A stretch of 64,000 bases of DNA from Streptomyces sp. NRRL B-24085 (GCF_001282115.1 NZ_LJBR01000022.1:37054-101053); one strand, 5' to 3'; counted from the first letter of the stretch, positions 34,704 through 43,336 are shown. Notes: generated from the letters alone by a model not told the origin. Numbers and translations are program-made.

Positions 34704-35825
34704 ATGATCAGCACGGAACAGGCCGCTCCCGCGGCCGTCGAGCAGTCGGTGCTCGACGACCTGCACCTGCGCCTGCGTGGCTACCGTCGAGTCGACGTTC
34801 CCACCGGGTTCGGATGGGCGCGCGGCGTCGACGGTGACTACCTCGCGGACCTCATCTCCTACTGGGCCAGCTCCTACGACTGGCGCGAGCACGAAGCCCG
34901 GCTCCGCGCCCTGCCCTGGACCCTCGCGGGCCGGGCCGACGCACCGGTGCGGGCGGTCCATCTGCGAGCGGCGCGCGGCGACGCGGTGCCGGTGGTGCTC
35001 CTGCACGGATGGCCCGACTCCGTCCTGCGGTTCGAGAGGCTCTGGCCCTTGCTGTCCGACCTCCACGTGGTCGTCCCGGCCCTGCCCGGCTACCCGTTCG
35101 CCGCGCCGGTCGCCCGCCGCGGCATGTCATCCGCGGACATGGCCGACGCGATCGCCGACGCGATGGCCGACCTCGGCTACGAACGCTATGCCGTGTCCGC
35201 CGGCGATGTGGGATGCGACGTCGCCGAGGCACTGGCCGCCGCTCATCCTGACCGCGTCGCCGCACTGCACCTGACGGACGTGTCGCAGTACCGCTTCCGG
35301 GTGGACCCGCCGAAGGACCTGTCCGACGTGGAGCGGGCGTACGTCCGGTACGGGCACCACTGGCAGGCCACAGAGGGCGGTTACATGCTCGAACAGGCCA
35401 CCAAGCCGCACACCTTGGCGGTGGGGCTCGGTGACTCACCGGCGGGCTTGGCGGCCTGGATCCTGGAGAAGCTGCGGACGTGGACCGACTGCGACGGCGA
35501 TGTGGAAAAGGTGTTCACCCGGGACGAGTTGCTCACCTGGATCACCGCGTACTGGGTCAGTGGCGCCATCGGCACCTCTTTCACTCCCTACGTCGAGAGC
35601 GGGTCGAAGCCGACCGGACGCATCGACGTCCCCACGGCATTCACGATCTTCCCGAAGGACCTCGTCAACGCGCCCCGCGAGTTCGCGGCACGCTTCTTCG
35701 ACGTCCGCTCCTGGACGGAGGAGCCGGCCGGCGGCCACTTCGCGGCCTGGGAGTGCCCGTCGAAGTACGCTGCCGGCGTCCGCACTGCAGTGGACCTGGC
35801 GAAGCAGGGGCAGGCGCCCGCGTGA
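34704..35825 (+). CDS. Epoxide hydrolase (EHN-type alpha/beta hydrolase)
   Basis: 373 residues from ATG 34704. The N-terminal EHN domain (about 15-125) is followed by the alpha/beta hydrolase core. The oxyanion motif is HGWPDS (101-106), nucleophile Asp-168 is in SAGDVGCDVAEAL, and the catalytic His lies in PAGGHFAAWE near residue 350. The Asp nucleophile distinguishes epoxide hydrolases from serine esterases in this fold. Beside an FAD monooxygenase, it could open an epoxide made by that enzyme. The 196 bp gap to the next gene (35826-36021) holds nothing recognisable. Confidence 0.9.
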   Translation: MISTEQAAPAAVEQSVLDDLHLRLRGYRRVDVPTGFGWARGVDGDYLADLISYWASSYDWREHEARLRALPWTLAGRADAPVRAVHLRAARGDAVPVVLLHGWPDSVLRFERLWPLLSDLHVVVPALPGYPFAAPVARRGMSSADMADAIADAMADLGYERYAVSAGDVGCDVAEALAAAHPDRVAALHLTDVSQYRFRVDPPKDLSDVERAYVRYGHHWQATEGGYMLEQATKPHTLAVGLGDSPAGLAAWILEKLRTWTDCDGDVEKVFTRDELLTWITAYWVSGAIGTSFTPYVESGSKPTGRIDVPTAFTIFPKDLVNAPREFAARFFDVRSWTEEPAGGHFAAWECPSKYAAGVRTAVDLAKQGQAPA

Positions 35826-36021
35826 TCCTCCGTGCCCGGACGAGGGTGCTGCTCGGGACGGTGGAGGCGCTTGGCAGGGCCGGCAGGGCAGGGGCCGGTG
35901 AGGAGGTGGCCGGCTCCGGCGGTACGTCGCCGCCGTCGGGGCAGGCCGTTTTCGTCCGGTTCCGCACTGGTGACAGCGAGCCCCCCGTGCCGCTTCGGCA
36001 CCTGCGCCACACACCCCGGCC

Positions 36022-37320
36022 ATGATGTATGCGCTCCGTCCCGCGGACCGCACAACAGGCCCGTCGCCGCTCCCGGCATACCTGGCCTCGGCCGTCCTCG
36101 CCCGGACGGCCGACGAGGGGGCTCGTGTCGCACTCGTGATGCTGGCCGCCCAGCGTGCTCACAGCACGGCGCTCGGCGGAGCCCTGGTGGCCGCGCTCAT
36201 GATCCCCCACGTGGCAGCGGCACCGGTGGTAGGCGTACTGGCCGACTCGGTACGGCGTCGTCGCCTTTTCCACGGCGGCGCCGTGGCCCTCTACGGCGCC
36301 GCGCTCGTCACGCTCGCCCTGCTGGTGGGCGTGGCCCACGACGCCCTGGTGCTGGCTCTGGCCGCGGCTGCCGGGTGCGTGGCTCCCCTGCTGACGGGAG
36401 GACTCACCAGCCTCCTCGGAGACCTGCTCAGCAACGAACGTCTGACCAGGGCGTTCAGCGCGGACGCCGTGTCGTACAACCTGGCGGGCATCTGCGGGCC
36501 CGCCGTCGCCGCGGCCCTGGGTACCGCGATGAGCGCTGCAGCGGCGCTCGCGGTTCTGGGGTGCGGCGCCATGACGGGTGGCCTGCTGCTGTTCTCGTTG
36601 AGACTGCCCCCGCGGACCGGGCAGCAGACCGTACCGGGGAAGGCTCGGCCTGCCGACCTCACGCGGGGAGTGGTCGAGCTGATGCACAACGCCCCGCTCC
36701 GGTCGGTCACCTGGGGGAGCGGCGTGGGACAGCTTGGCGTGGGGGCACTGCCCGTGGTGAGCGTCCTGCTGGCTGCCGAGTACCACGCCCCATGGGTGAC
36801 GGGCGGGCTGATGACCGTCTTCGCCGTCGGCGCCTTGGCGGGCTCCCTGAGCTATGCCTGGCGCCCCGTCGGCCGGCGCCGCCCGGAGCGGGTCGTGCTG
36901 TGGGGACTCGTGGCCACCGGAATTCCGCTGTCGATGGTGCCGTTGACCGGTCACGCCGGTGCGGCGGCGGCCCTGTTCGCCGCGGCCGGCTTCTGCACCG
37001 GGCCGCTGTTCAGTGCCCTGCTGGCCAGCCGGGAGCGATACGCCCCCGCAGCCGTCCGCACACAGATCTTCACCCTCGGCGCCGGGCTGAAGAGCACGTT
37101 CGCGGCTGCCGGAGCGGGTGCGGCGGGTGCGCTCAGCGGGCTGGGAGCCGCCCCGCTGATGCTGGGGACCGCCGCATGCCAGGCGATCGCCGCCGCTGTG
37201 GCGCTCGTCCTGTTGAGGGGGCGCCCCACTGGTCCCGCCGGCTCGGCGAGGGGTCCGGCAGGGGACTTCCCGCACTCCTCGCGAATCGCGCCAGATACAG
37301 AGGACAGAGGCATCACGTGA
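36022..37320 (+). CDS. MFS transporter
   Basis: 432 residues, about 12 membrane helices, very rich in Ala, Gly and Leu. The loop LADSVRRRRLFHGG between helices 2 and 3 corresponds to motif A. Two adjacent ATGs (36022 and 36025) are possible starts, neither with a strong ribosome site. The protein resembles small actinobacterial MFS exporters of unknown substrate. It follows the epoxide hydrolase in the same direction and converges on the MarR gene, with 25 bp between the stops, so it could export a product or toxic substrate of the oxygenase pair. Confidence 0.85.
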   Translation: MMYALRPADRTTGPSPLPAYLASAVLARTADEGARVALVMLAAQRAHSTALGGALVAALMIPHVAAAPVVGVLADSVRRRRLFHGGAVALYGAALVTLALLVGVAHDALVLALAAAAGCVAPLLTGGLTSLLGDLLSNERLTRAFSADAVSYNLAGICGPAVAAALGTAMSAAAALAVLGCGAMTGGLLLFSLRLPPRTGQQTVPGKARPADLTRGVVELMHNAPLRSVTWGSGVGQLGVGALPVVSVLLAAEYHAPWVTGGLMTVFAVGALAGSLSYAWRPVGRRRPERVVLWGLVATGIPLSMVPLTGHAGAAAALFAAAGFCTGPLFSALLASRERYAPAAVRTQIFTLGAGLKSTFAAAGAGAAGALSGLGAAPLMLGTAACQAIAAAVALVLLRGRPTGPAGSARGPAGDFPHSSRIAPDTEDRGIT

Positions 37321-37345
37321 CCGGGGTCCTACGCCTGCCCGGTCC

Positions 37346-37849
37346 TTACGCTCCGCCCTTGCGGCGGCGAGGTGCCGCAGACCGGGGCGGCGTGGAACGC
37401 ATGTGCTCGCGCACCGGCGCCAGCAGTTCGCCGAGGGCCTTGACGTCGTCGGGCGAAAGCGGTGCGAACAGCAGGGAGCTGACCACCTCGACGTGACCGG
37501 GCAGCACCTTCGCGAGCAACTCCCGTCCGGCGTCGGTGAGGGTGACGGTGATGCTCCGCTCGTCGTCCGGCGAGGGAGCGCGGACGACCAGGCCCTCATT
37601 CGCGAGCAGGCCCACCTGGTACGTCAGGCCGCTGCGGCTGTAGACGACTCCGTCGGCCAGATCGGTCATGCGATGGCTGCCCGTAGGTGAGTCGCCGAGT
37701 CGGGCCAGTAGTTGGAACTGCACGTAGCTGAGATCACCCGCCTCGCGCAGCTGCTGCTCGACCGCGTGCCGCAGCAGGTTGGACACCTCGACGAGATCGA
37801 AGTAGGCGCCGAGCTGCACGGGGTCGAGTGACGGCGGCGAATCAGACAT
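37346..37849 (-). CDS. MarR-family transcriptional regulator
   Basis: 167 residues. A winged helix-turn-helix (about 45-115) contains LSYVQFQLLARLG, RMTDLADGVVYSRSGLTYQVGLLANEGLVVR and the DDERSITVTLTDAGRELL wing. The terminal helices form the dimer interface. It is divergent from an NADPH:quinone oxidoreductase. Three copies of a perfect palindrome lie in the 183 bp between them, one only 16 bp from its own start, so repression of both genes with release by a phenolic or quinone-like ligand is likely. The cysteines used by OhrR/DUF24-type redox sensors are absent. Confidence 0.93.
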   Translation of the reverse strand: MSDSPPSLDPVQLGAYFDLVEVSNLLRHAVEQQLREAGDLSYVQFQLLARLGDSPTGSHRMTDLADGVVYSRSGLTYQVGLLANEGLVVRAPSPDDERSITVTLTDAGRELLAKVLPGHVEVVSSLLFAPLSPDDVKALGELLAPVREHMRSTPPRSAAPRRRKGGA

Positions 37850-37864
37850 GACCGGAGTCTACTG

Positions 37865-37878
37865 CTTCGAATTCGAAG
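37865..37878. promoter_or_regulatory. MarR operator site 1, CTTCGAATTCGAAG
   Basis: A perfect 14 bp palindrome (15-16 bp with partial flanks), 16 bp upstream of the MarR start codon, placed to autorepress the MarR gene. Confidence 0.85.
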
Positions 37879-37945
37879 AGTGTGGCGTGTCGCCGTCCCC
37901 AGCGGGGGTGGAGTCGGCCGCACCGACAGTAACCGGCGACACCAC

Positions 37946-37974
37946 TTGCTTCGAATTCGAAGCAGGAGTACTGT
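37946..37974 (+). promoter_or_regulatory. Promoter of the quinone oxidoreductase with MarR operator site 2
   Basis: TTGCTT (37946-37951) and TACTGT (37969-37974) with a 17 bp spacer form a good promoter. The palindrome TGCTTCGAATTCGAAGCA (37947-37964) covers the -35 box and most of the spacer, so bound MarR would exclude RNA polymerase. Confidence 0.8.
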
Positions 37975-37982
37975 CCTCATCA

Positions 37983-38004
37983 GTTGCTTCGAATTCGAAG
38001 CAAC
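37983..38004. promoter_or_regulatory. MarR operator site 3, perfect 22-bp palindrome
   Basis: The same CTTCGAATTCGAAG core with arms extended to 11+11 bp (GTTG before, CAAC after), just downstream of the promoter near the expected transcription start. Its centre is 38 bp from that of site 2. It is the best copy and probably the highest-affinity site. Confidence 0.85.
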
Positions 38005-38032
38005 TTGGATCGCAGCGAAGGTGAGAACTCCC

Positions 38033-38977
38033 ATGAAGGTTGTGCGCTTCCACGAGTACGGCGACCCCGACGTCCTGCGTTACGAGGACGTGGAGCAGCC
38101 GGTCCCCGGAGCCGGTGAGGTCCGTATCCGCGTCGCGGCGACCTCTTTCAACTCCGTCGACGGCAACATCCGCGGCGGTTTCATGCGCGGCCCCATACCG
38201 GTGGAGCTGCCGCACACCCCCGGCATCGACGTCGCCGGTACAGTCGACGCCCTGGGCGAGGGCGTGGACGGCGTGGCGGTCGGTGACGACGTGATCGGCT
38301 TCCTGCCGATGAACGGCGACGGCGCCGCAGCGCAGTACGTGCTCGCGCCGACGGCGGTTCTGTCCCCGGCGCCCAAGAGCGTCCCGCTGGCCGACGCCGC
38401 CGCGCTGCCGGTCGTAGGCCTCACCGCATGGCAGGCGCTGTTCGACCACGCCAAGCTGACGGCCGGACAACGCGTACTGATCAACGGCGCCGGGGGAGCG
38501 GTCGGCGGCTACGCCGTGCAGCTCGCCAAGGGCGCCGAAGCCCATGTGATCGCCACGGCGAGCCCTCGCAGCCGGGAGGCGGTCGCGTCGGCCGGCGCCG
38601 ACGAGGTCATCGACCACACCACCACCGGGCTGACCGCGGCAGTGACCGATCCGGTCGATGTCGTGCTCAACCTGGCACCGGTGGACCCGGCCGAGCTGGC
38701 CGCGCTCGTCACGCTGGTCCGTCCCGGCGGGGTCGTGGTGAACACGACGGTGTGGATGCCCGCCCCCGCCGACGAGGAACGCGGCGTGCGCGGCATCGAC
38801 CTGTTCGTCCGTAGCGACGCCGACCAGTTGGCGCGGCTGGTGGCACTGATCGACAGCGGACGGTTGCGCGTCGACGTCGCCGAACGGGTACCGCTGGCCG
38901 AGCTGCCGGCGCTGCACGCCCGGGCCGCCGAGGGCGCGGTGCACGGCAAGGTGGTCGTCGTCCCGCCCGCCGCCTGA
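38033..38977 (+). CDS. Zinc-independent NADPH:quinone oxidoreductase (MDR family)
   Basis: 314 residues from ATG 38033, with AAGGTGAG before it. A GroES-like N-terminal domain (about 1-125, MKVVRFHEYGDPDVLRYEDV) is followed by a Rossmann domain with NGAGGAVGGYAVQLAKG for NADPH binding. The zinc-binding Cys residues of alcohol dehydrogenases are missing, so it belongs to the quinone oxidoreductase/enone reductase branch. It is the divergent target of the MarR regulator, which suggests induction by quinones or electrophiles. It is a cytosolic reductase. Confidence 0.92.
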   Translation: MKVVRFHEYGDPDVLRYEDVEQPVPGAGEVRIRVAATSFNSVDGNIRGGFMRGPIPVELPHTPGIDVAGTVDALGEGVDGVAVGDDVIGFLPMNGDGAAAQYVLAPTAVLSPAPKSVPLADAAALPVVGLTAWQALFDHAKLTAGQRVLINGAGGAVGGYAVQLAKGAEAHVIATASPRSREAVASAGADEVIDHTTTGLTAAVTDPVDVVLNLAPVDPAELAALVTLVRPGGVVVNTTVWMPAPADEERGVRGIDLFVRSDADQLARLVALIDSGRLRVDVAERVPLAELPALHARAAEGAVHGKVVVVPPAA

Positions 38978-39447
38978 CGCCGACCCGTTGTGCTGATGCA
39001 GTCGTTCCCGGCCGTTCCCGGAGACTTGCAGAAGGCTCGCAGCCATCCTCGCGTCGTTTCCAACGGACGGGCAGTCCTGGGGGACTCCGCCCGGGGGACC
39101 GGCTCGAGCCTTCTCCGGAAACCCGGACGGGTAGAGCTCGTCGTTGGAACGGTTCCAACGGTGTTCCGGGATCGCGGAGGACGGTAGCGCCGGGAACCGT
39201 CAACTCCGGTGCCACCAGACCGTGCTGGGCGTTGACGCGGGATTCATCCGTGTGTCGGCGGGCACGTGGGACTCCATGACGACTGGCGCACACCGCCTAC
39301 GCCCTCACCGATGCACCGGCGACCTGCTCGGCCTGCTGGACGACGCCGACGGTCCTGCCTTGAGGAACCAGGCAGTTGCCCGTGGAAGCTTTGACAAGTG
39401 CTCCGGCACAGTCACATACGCCGTCCCACTCACCCCCGGAGGACAAC
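38978..39447. other. 470 bp gap with an orphan palindrome
   Basis: No gene can be supported on either strand. It contains GTTGGAAC-G-GTTCCAAC (39143-39159), a perfect 8+1+8 bp inverted repeat of LacI/GalR type, and a related half-site, GTTTCCAAC, near 39056. No LacI-family gene is nearby. The right end carries the strong ribosome site of the small membrane protein. Confidence 0.5.
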
Positions 39448-39576
39448 GTGCCTGCGCTCATCAGCCTCGCCAATGACAGGCCCGACGGCCCCTCGTGGTC
39501 TCCTTACCTGGCTATCGGCATGTTCATCGCGGCCGCGATCTTCGTCGGCGTCATGTATGCCAAACGCCGTCGCTGA
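39448..39576 (+). CDS. Small single-helix membrane protein, 42 residues
   Basis: GTG 39448 is preceded by a near-perfect GGAGGACAAC ribosome site. The protein starts VPALISLANDRPDGPSWSPY, has one hydrophobic helix (about 19-36, LAIGMFIAAAIFVGVMY) and ends in AKRRR, so the N terminus is probably outside and the basic C terminus inside. Small proteins with this design are common but mostly uncharacterised in Streptomyces. It lies 15-48 bp before the next hypothetical gene and may be co-transcribed with it. Confidence 0.65.
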   Translation: MPALISLANDRPDGPSWSPYLAIGMFIAAAIFVGVMYAKRRR

Positions 39577-39624
39577 GTCGGGACAGCGGACATGCTCATG
39601 GTGAGGGCATGCGAGCATCGGCGG

Positions 39625-40368
39625 GTGATCGACGATGAGGAGCTGTTCGCCGCGGATCTGATCGGGAGGCGGCTGCTGCGGGTGACCACGGCGTGGCATC
39701 ACTACGCAGACGACGAGCCGTCGCTGCTGCACTTGTGGCTTCACCTGGAGGGGCTGGGTCCGGTGTTGTTCCACACGCCCTCGACCGGTCTGTCGCTGCG
39801 GGTCGGTCAGCCGCACGGGCCGTACTCGATGGCGGAGCACGGAAGTGTCTCGGTGGTCGACGATTCACCGGACGTTCCGCTGAGCCGGTTCGTCGGACAG
39901 CCCATTCGTTCGGTCCGGGACATCCGCTACGAGGACGGCGGCGCCGACTTCACAGCCGGCCTGACACTCCAGTTCCCCGGCGGGAGCATTCGCCTGCTCG
40001 GTCTCGACGACGACCCGGTCATCGCCCATGATCGGCACCTGGGTGCTGTCGAGGCCCGTCTGCACGAGGACGTGACCCTCGCGCGGGTCGTGCAGACCTG
40101 CGGTGGCTGCCCGTCGCAGTGGGATGCCTGGACGACTAGGGGCCAGTACCTCTACCTGCGATACCGGCACGGCGAGGGAACCGTCGAGCAGCACCCGAGC
40201 GATGACCCGGACACCTGGGACGGCGAGGAATCGAGGCTCTGGACCAGATGGGACGACGGATCCGACGGAGGCGCGATCGAACTCACCGACTTCCTCGCAA
40301 CGGCCGGACTCCGACTGGCACCGGACGCCAGGGTCTGCACCGCGTCGCCGATCGACGGGACGAGCTGA
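39625..40368 (+). CDS. Hypothetical protein, about 247 residues
   Basis: I do not recognise the family. GTG 39625 gives 247 residues; ATG 39592, ATG 39598 and GTG 39601 would add 8-11 residues with no better ribosome site. The protein is acidic and soluble. The first half begins VIDDEELFAADLIGRRLLRV and is rich in beta-strand pattern. The second half carries two Cys (TCGGCPSQW), then WTTRGQYLYLRYRHGEGTVE and an acidic Asp/Trp-rich run. There is no signal peptide or membrane segment. Codon use is typical, so it is a real gene. It converges on peptidase E with 134 bp between them. Confidence 0.75.
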   Translation: MIDDEELFAADLIGRRLLRVTTAWHHYADDEPSLLHLWLHLEGLGPVLFHTPSTGLSLRVGQPHGPYSMAEHGSVSVVDDSPDVPLSRFVGQPIRSVRDIRYEDGGADFTAGLTLQFPGGSIRLLGLDDDPVIAHDRHLGAVEARLHEDVTLARVVQTCGGCPSQWDAWTTRGQYLYLRYRHGEGTVEQHPSDDPDTWDGEESRLWTRWDDGSDGGAIELTDFLATAGLRLAPDARVCTASPIDGTS

Positions 40369-40502
40369 GACGGCGGAACCGGCATGCGAAAGGCCCTGTG
40401 CTGCTGTGGCGGCTCGTTCGCCAACGCTTGTCGGCGTCGAGGTTGCCTCCGAGATGCGGGACAGAGACGGCGCGACCAGTCCGGAGTGATGCTTCAAGTT
40501 GC

Positions 40503-41177
40503 TCAAGAAACACGCCTAAACAGCTTCCAGCAGCCCTCGGAGACCACTTCGACGGCACTGCCCTTCACCTTGATGGCAGTTTGCTCGTCGATCGCATACG
40601 CCGGGCCCGCGATCCGGGCGGCCCACCGTTGGGCTGCGGCCATGGTGTTCTCAGGGCAGGCCGGATGATCCAGATGCGGGAAGATCGAGAAATCGACCAT
40701 ACCCAGCGCGCTGTCCGTGCCGGTCGGCGGCTTCCAACCCACGAACTCCTCCCCGATGCGCGGGGTCATTACCATGCTGCCGGCGCTGAGTCCCACGTAG
40801 ACCAGCTCGGGCAACGACGGCAGGAGTTCGGCCAGTCCGGATTCCCGCATCCAGTGGCACAGGTACAGCGCGTCGCCCCCATTTACCAGCAGTACGTCGG
40901 CTTCCTGCACCCACGAGACCCAGCGCGCCTTCTCGATGCTGGGCAGCGCGGTGAGCTCCAGCACGCCCACCGACTTCCAGCCCAGCTCGGTCATGGGACA
41001 GGGAGAGCGGCCGCTGATGAAGCGAAAAGGCCCGCCCGGGTCGGCGTCGGGCGCCCCATACCCCGCGGTGGGGATGCACAGGGCGCTGGACTCGGCGATC
41101 GGCTTGCCCAGGAGATCGGTCAGAGCGTCCAGGATGCTCGCGTTCTTGATGCCGGAGTCGGTGAGGAGAAGTTTCAT
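40503..41177 (-). CDS. Peptidase E-like serine dipeptidase (family S51)
   Basis: 224 residues. The class I glutamine-amidotransferase-like fold begins MKLLLTDSGIKN. The nucleophile Ser lies in YVGLSAGSMVM (GxSAGS motif), and a conserved His is in DFSIFPHLDHP. LLVNGGDALYL is another family hallmark. Characterised S51 enzymes cleave Asp-X dipeptides or act on cyanophycin-derived beta-Asp-Arg. It is cytosolic. Base composition is slightly less GC-rich than the neighbours. It stands alone, transcribed against the flanking genes. Confidence 0.9.
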   Translation of the reverse strand: MKLLLTDSGIKNASILDALTDLLGKPIAESSALCIPTAGYGAPDADPGGPFRFISGRSPCPMTELGWKSVGVLELTALPSIEKARWVSWVQEADVLLVNGGDALYLCHWMRESGLAELLPSLPELVYVGLSAGSMVMTPRIGEEFVGWKPPTGTDSALGMVDFSIFPHLDHPACPENTMAAAQRWAARIAGPAYAIDEQTAIKVKGSAVEVVSEGCWKLFRRVS

Positions 41178-41605
41178 CGTGTCCGTCCTAGGAGCGCCGC
41201 CTGCGTCGACAATCAGCCGTTCGCCACCCCGTCATGGTCACCGCCACCATGTCATGACTGCATCGGGCGTAGGCGTCTATCGCGCACCTGGTCGATGGGG
41301 TCAACTGTCTTTACCCAGTGCCGAGCTGGTGGGGACGTGATTTGGTGCCGCGAACGGCGCGGTGGAGCACTCCCCTTCCCGTGCGGGCGGCGGGCGCAGT
41401 CGGCGACGCCTTCGACGGCGGAGGGGTCGCCTTCCGCGCCGTCAAGGGCGGTTTGCCGCGTGGTTCGGTCGGACGGCCCAACGGCATCGGCGTGCAACGC
41501 AACCCCAGCCACTCGCCTCCGCCGGGATGCGGGCCGCCGAGGGCCGCGTGACCCTGAGGTCATGTCGGAGTGTGTGAGCGTCGCGCTGTACGAGGGCGGG
41601 GTGGG
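41178..41605. other. 428 bp gap without a supported gene
   Basis: Short open frames occur on both strands but have poor starts and no recognisable domain. I see no hairpin, tRNA or clear operator. The right end contains GGGCGGGGTGG, the ribosome site of the coiled-coil gene. Confidence 0.4.
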
Positions 41606-42544
41606 GTGGCGTTGAGTGCGCGCAAGGGCGGACGTGCCGGCGGTGACCGAGACGTGGAAGCCGACCTCGACGAGCTCTACACCACGCCGCCGTCCGCCTT
41701 CGTCCCCCGGCGGGAGACGCTGGCCGCCGCGGCGAGGACGGCCGGCCGTGCGGACGATGCACGCCGGATCCATGCCGCGCGCCGCCCCACCCTCGCGGCG
41801 TGGGCGGCCAACCTCCTGCTGCGCTCGCAGCCGGAGGAGAGCCGGCAGTTTCTGGAGCTGGGGAGCGCACTGCGCGAGGCCTACCGTGATCTGGACGCCG
41901 CGGGCCTCAAGGACCTGTCCGCCCAGCGCCGCCGTGTCGTTGCCGCCCTGTCCCAGCAGGCCGCCCAGCTCGCCCGCGACGCCGGGCAGCGGCTCTCGGA
42001 ACCGGTCCAGCAGGACCTCGAAGCGACCCTGCGTGCCGTGCTCGCCGATCCGGACGCCGCCGACCAGTGGGCGGGCGGCCGTCTGGTCACCGCCCTGACC
42101 CCGCCGTCGGACTTCCAGCCCGGCACCGCACCGGCGGCCGGGAAGGCAGGCAGGCGCAGCAGCCCGCCCGCGCCCCGACCCGCAGCACGGGCGTCCAAGA
42201 AGGACGAACTCGCCGAGCGGCGCCGCGCCCGCCAGCAGCAGGTGGACCAGGCACGGGAGGCTGCCGAGGCGGCCGAGCAGCACCTCCGAGAAGAACGTGC
42301 ACGGCAAGCCGACGTCGACGCCGAGCTACAGCAGGCGCGCGAGCGCACCGAGCAGGCCCACCAGCGGATGGCCGCCGTCGAGGAGCAGATGCGGCAGGCG
42401 CGCGAGGAGTGCGGGCAAGCCGAGAGCGCCCAGGAGGAAGCCGAGGAACGCAGCCGCTCCGCCGCCGACGCCCTCACCCGGGCCGAACGGCAGGCCCGTG
42501 AGAGCGCGCAGCACCTACGTCGTCTGACCGGCGGTACCACCTAG
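41606..42544 (+). CDS. Coiled-coil protein of unknown function
   Basis: 312 residues from GTG 41606; an in-frame GTG at 41570 is less likely. The N-terminal half (about 1-170) is helical, with [17 protein letters not shown] and [15 protein letters not shown], a pattern found in actinobacterial hypothetical proteins. After a Pro/Ala linker (about 175-205) there is a long coiled coil (about 210-310) dominated by Glu, Gln, Ala and Arg ([20 protein letters not shown]). There is no signal peptide or membrane helix. A structural or scaffold role is possible but not shown. Confidence 0.8.
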   Translation: MALSARKGGRAGGDRDVEADLDELYTTPPSAFVPRRETLAAAARTAGRADDARRIHAARRPTLAAWAANLLLRSQPEESRQFLELGSALREAYRDLDAAGLKDLSAQRRRVVAALSQQAAQLARDAGQRLSEPVQQDLEATLRAVLADPDAADQWAGGRLVTALTPPSDFQPGTAPAAGKAGRRSSPPAPRPAARASKKDELAERRRARQQQVDQAREAAEAAEQHLREERARQADVDAELQQARERTEQAHQRMAAVEEQMRQAREECGQAESAQEEAEERSRSAADALTRAERQARESAQHLRRLTGGTT

Positions 42545-42695
42545 CCGGGATCGTCCGGGCTCACCGTCTCCCTTGCCGCCCACCTGCGCCTACGGGCATC
42601 CGCCTGCTGCGGGAATGAAGGGCTGGGGTGCCGTGTTGACACCACTGCATGACATGACCGAGTCAAAGCGCTCGGTGGTGGTGGAAGGAGTCCTC

Positions 42696-42860
42696 ATGGC
42701 ACGCAGCACCGCGCGGCCCGTCGTCAAGCTCAGGTCGACGGCCGGTACCGGCTTCACCTACGTGACGCGCAAGAACCGTCTGGCCAACCCCGACCGGCTG
42801 GTCGTGCGCAAGTACGACCCGGTGGCCGACAAGCACGTTCTGTTCCGCGAGGAACGCTGA
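42696..42860 (+). CDS. rpmG: 50S ribosomal protein L33, cysteine-free paralogue
   Basis: 54 residues from ATG 42696, with AAGGAG before it. The sequence [20 protein letters not shown] continues with [21 protein letters not shown], the L33 fold. The four zinc-ligand Cys residues of the standard form are absent, so this is the zinc-independent (C-minus) paralogue that replaces the zinc form when zinc is scarce. First gene of a three-gene ribosomal operon. A 6+6 bp hairpin (ACCGAG/CTCGGT, 42657-42676) sits in its leader. I could not see a Zur box. Confidence 0.95.
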   Translation: MARSTARPVVKLRSTAGTGFTYVTRKNRLANPDRLVVRKYDPVADKHVLFREER

Positions 42861-42906
42861 CACCCGCCTCGGTCGTCGACCGAGGCTTCGCAAGGAGGCA
42901 CAGCTC

Positions 42907-43167
42907 ATGAGGTCCGGCATTCACCCCGTCTCCCGCCCCGTCGTCTTTCGCGACCGCGCGGCGGGCTTCCAACTGCTCACCCGCTCCACCGTCGACACCC
43001 AGCGCACGGTGGAGTGGGAGGACGGCACCACGTACCCGGTCGTCGACGTGGACATCTCGTCCGCGAGTCACCCGTTCTACACCGGCACTTCGCGGGTCGT
43101 GGACACCGCGGGCCGAGTGGAGCGCTTCGAGCGACGCTACGGCCGTACCGCTCCCGTCCGTTCCTGA
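42907..43167 (+). CDS. rpmE2: 50S ribosomal protein L31 type B, cysteine-free paralogue
   Basis: 86 residues. It begins [20 protein letters not shown] and contains [20 protein letters not shown], diagnostic for type B L31. No Cys is present, in contrast to the zinc-binding type A protein. Its start lies 46 bp after the L33 stop with an AAGGAGG ribosome site. It is expected to replace zinc-containing L31 and free zinc in starvation, as established for this paralogue family. Confidence 0.95.
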   Translation: MRSGIHPVSRPVVFRDRAAGFQLLTRSTVDTQRTVEWEDGTTYPVVDVDISSASHPFYTGTSRVVDTAGRVERFERRYGRTAPVRS

Positions 43168-43213
43168 CGGCCAGGACCGTCCGATCCCCGCAAGACCCGG
43201 CAAGGAGACCGCT

Positions 43214-43336
43214 ATGAAGGTACGCAAGTCCCTGCGCTCGCTGAAGGCCAAACCCGGCGCCCAGGTGGTGCGCAGGCGTGGCGTGACCTTTGTGATCAAC
43301 AAGAAGGACCCCCGCTTCAAGGCCCGCCAGGGCTGA
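43214..43336 (+). CDS. rpmJ: 50S ribosomal protein L36, cysteine-free paralogue
   Basis: 40 residues: [20 protein letters not shown] then [20 protein letters not shown]. The spacing matches L36, but the Cys/His zinc ligands of the standard 37-residue form are missing. An AAGGAG ribosome site precedes ATG 43214. Last gene of the L33-L31-L36 unit; a strong hairpin terminator starts 20 bp after the stop. Known Streptomyces genomes carry a similar second set of these genes. Confidence 0.93.
   Translation: MKVRKSLRSLKAKPGAQVVRRRGVTFVINKKDPRFKARQG

Noticed and set aside
35665..37599. Minus-strand open frame over the epoxide hydrolase and MFS genes
   Set aside because: Both plus-strand genes have intact catalytic or membrane features; the minus product is low-complexity.
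41314..41551. Short open frames on both strands in the gap before the coiled-coil gene
   Set aside because: Poor starts, no ribosome site and no recognisable product.
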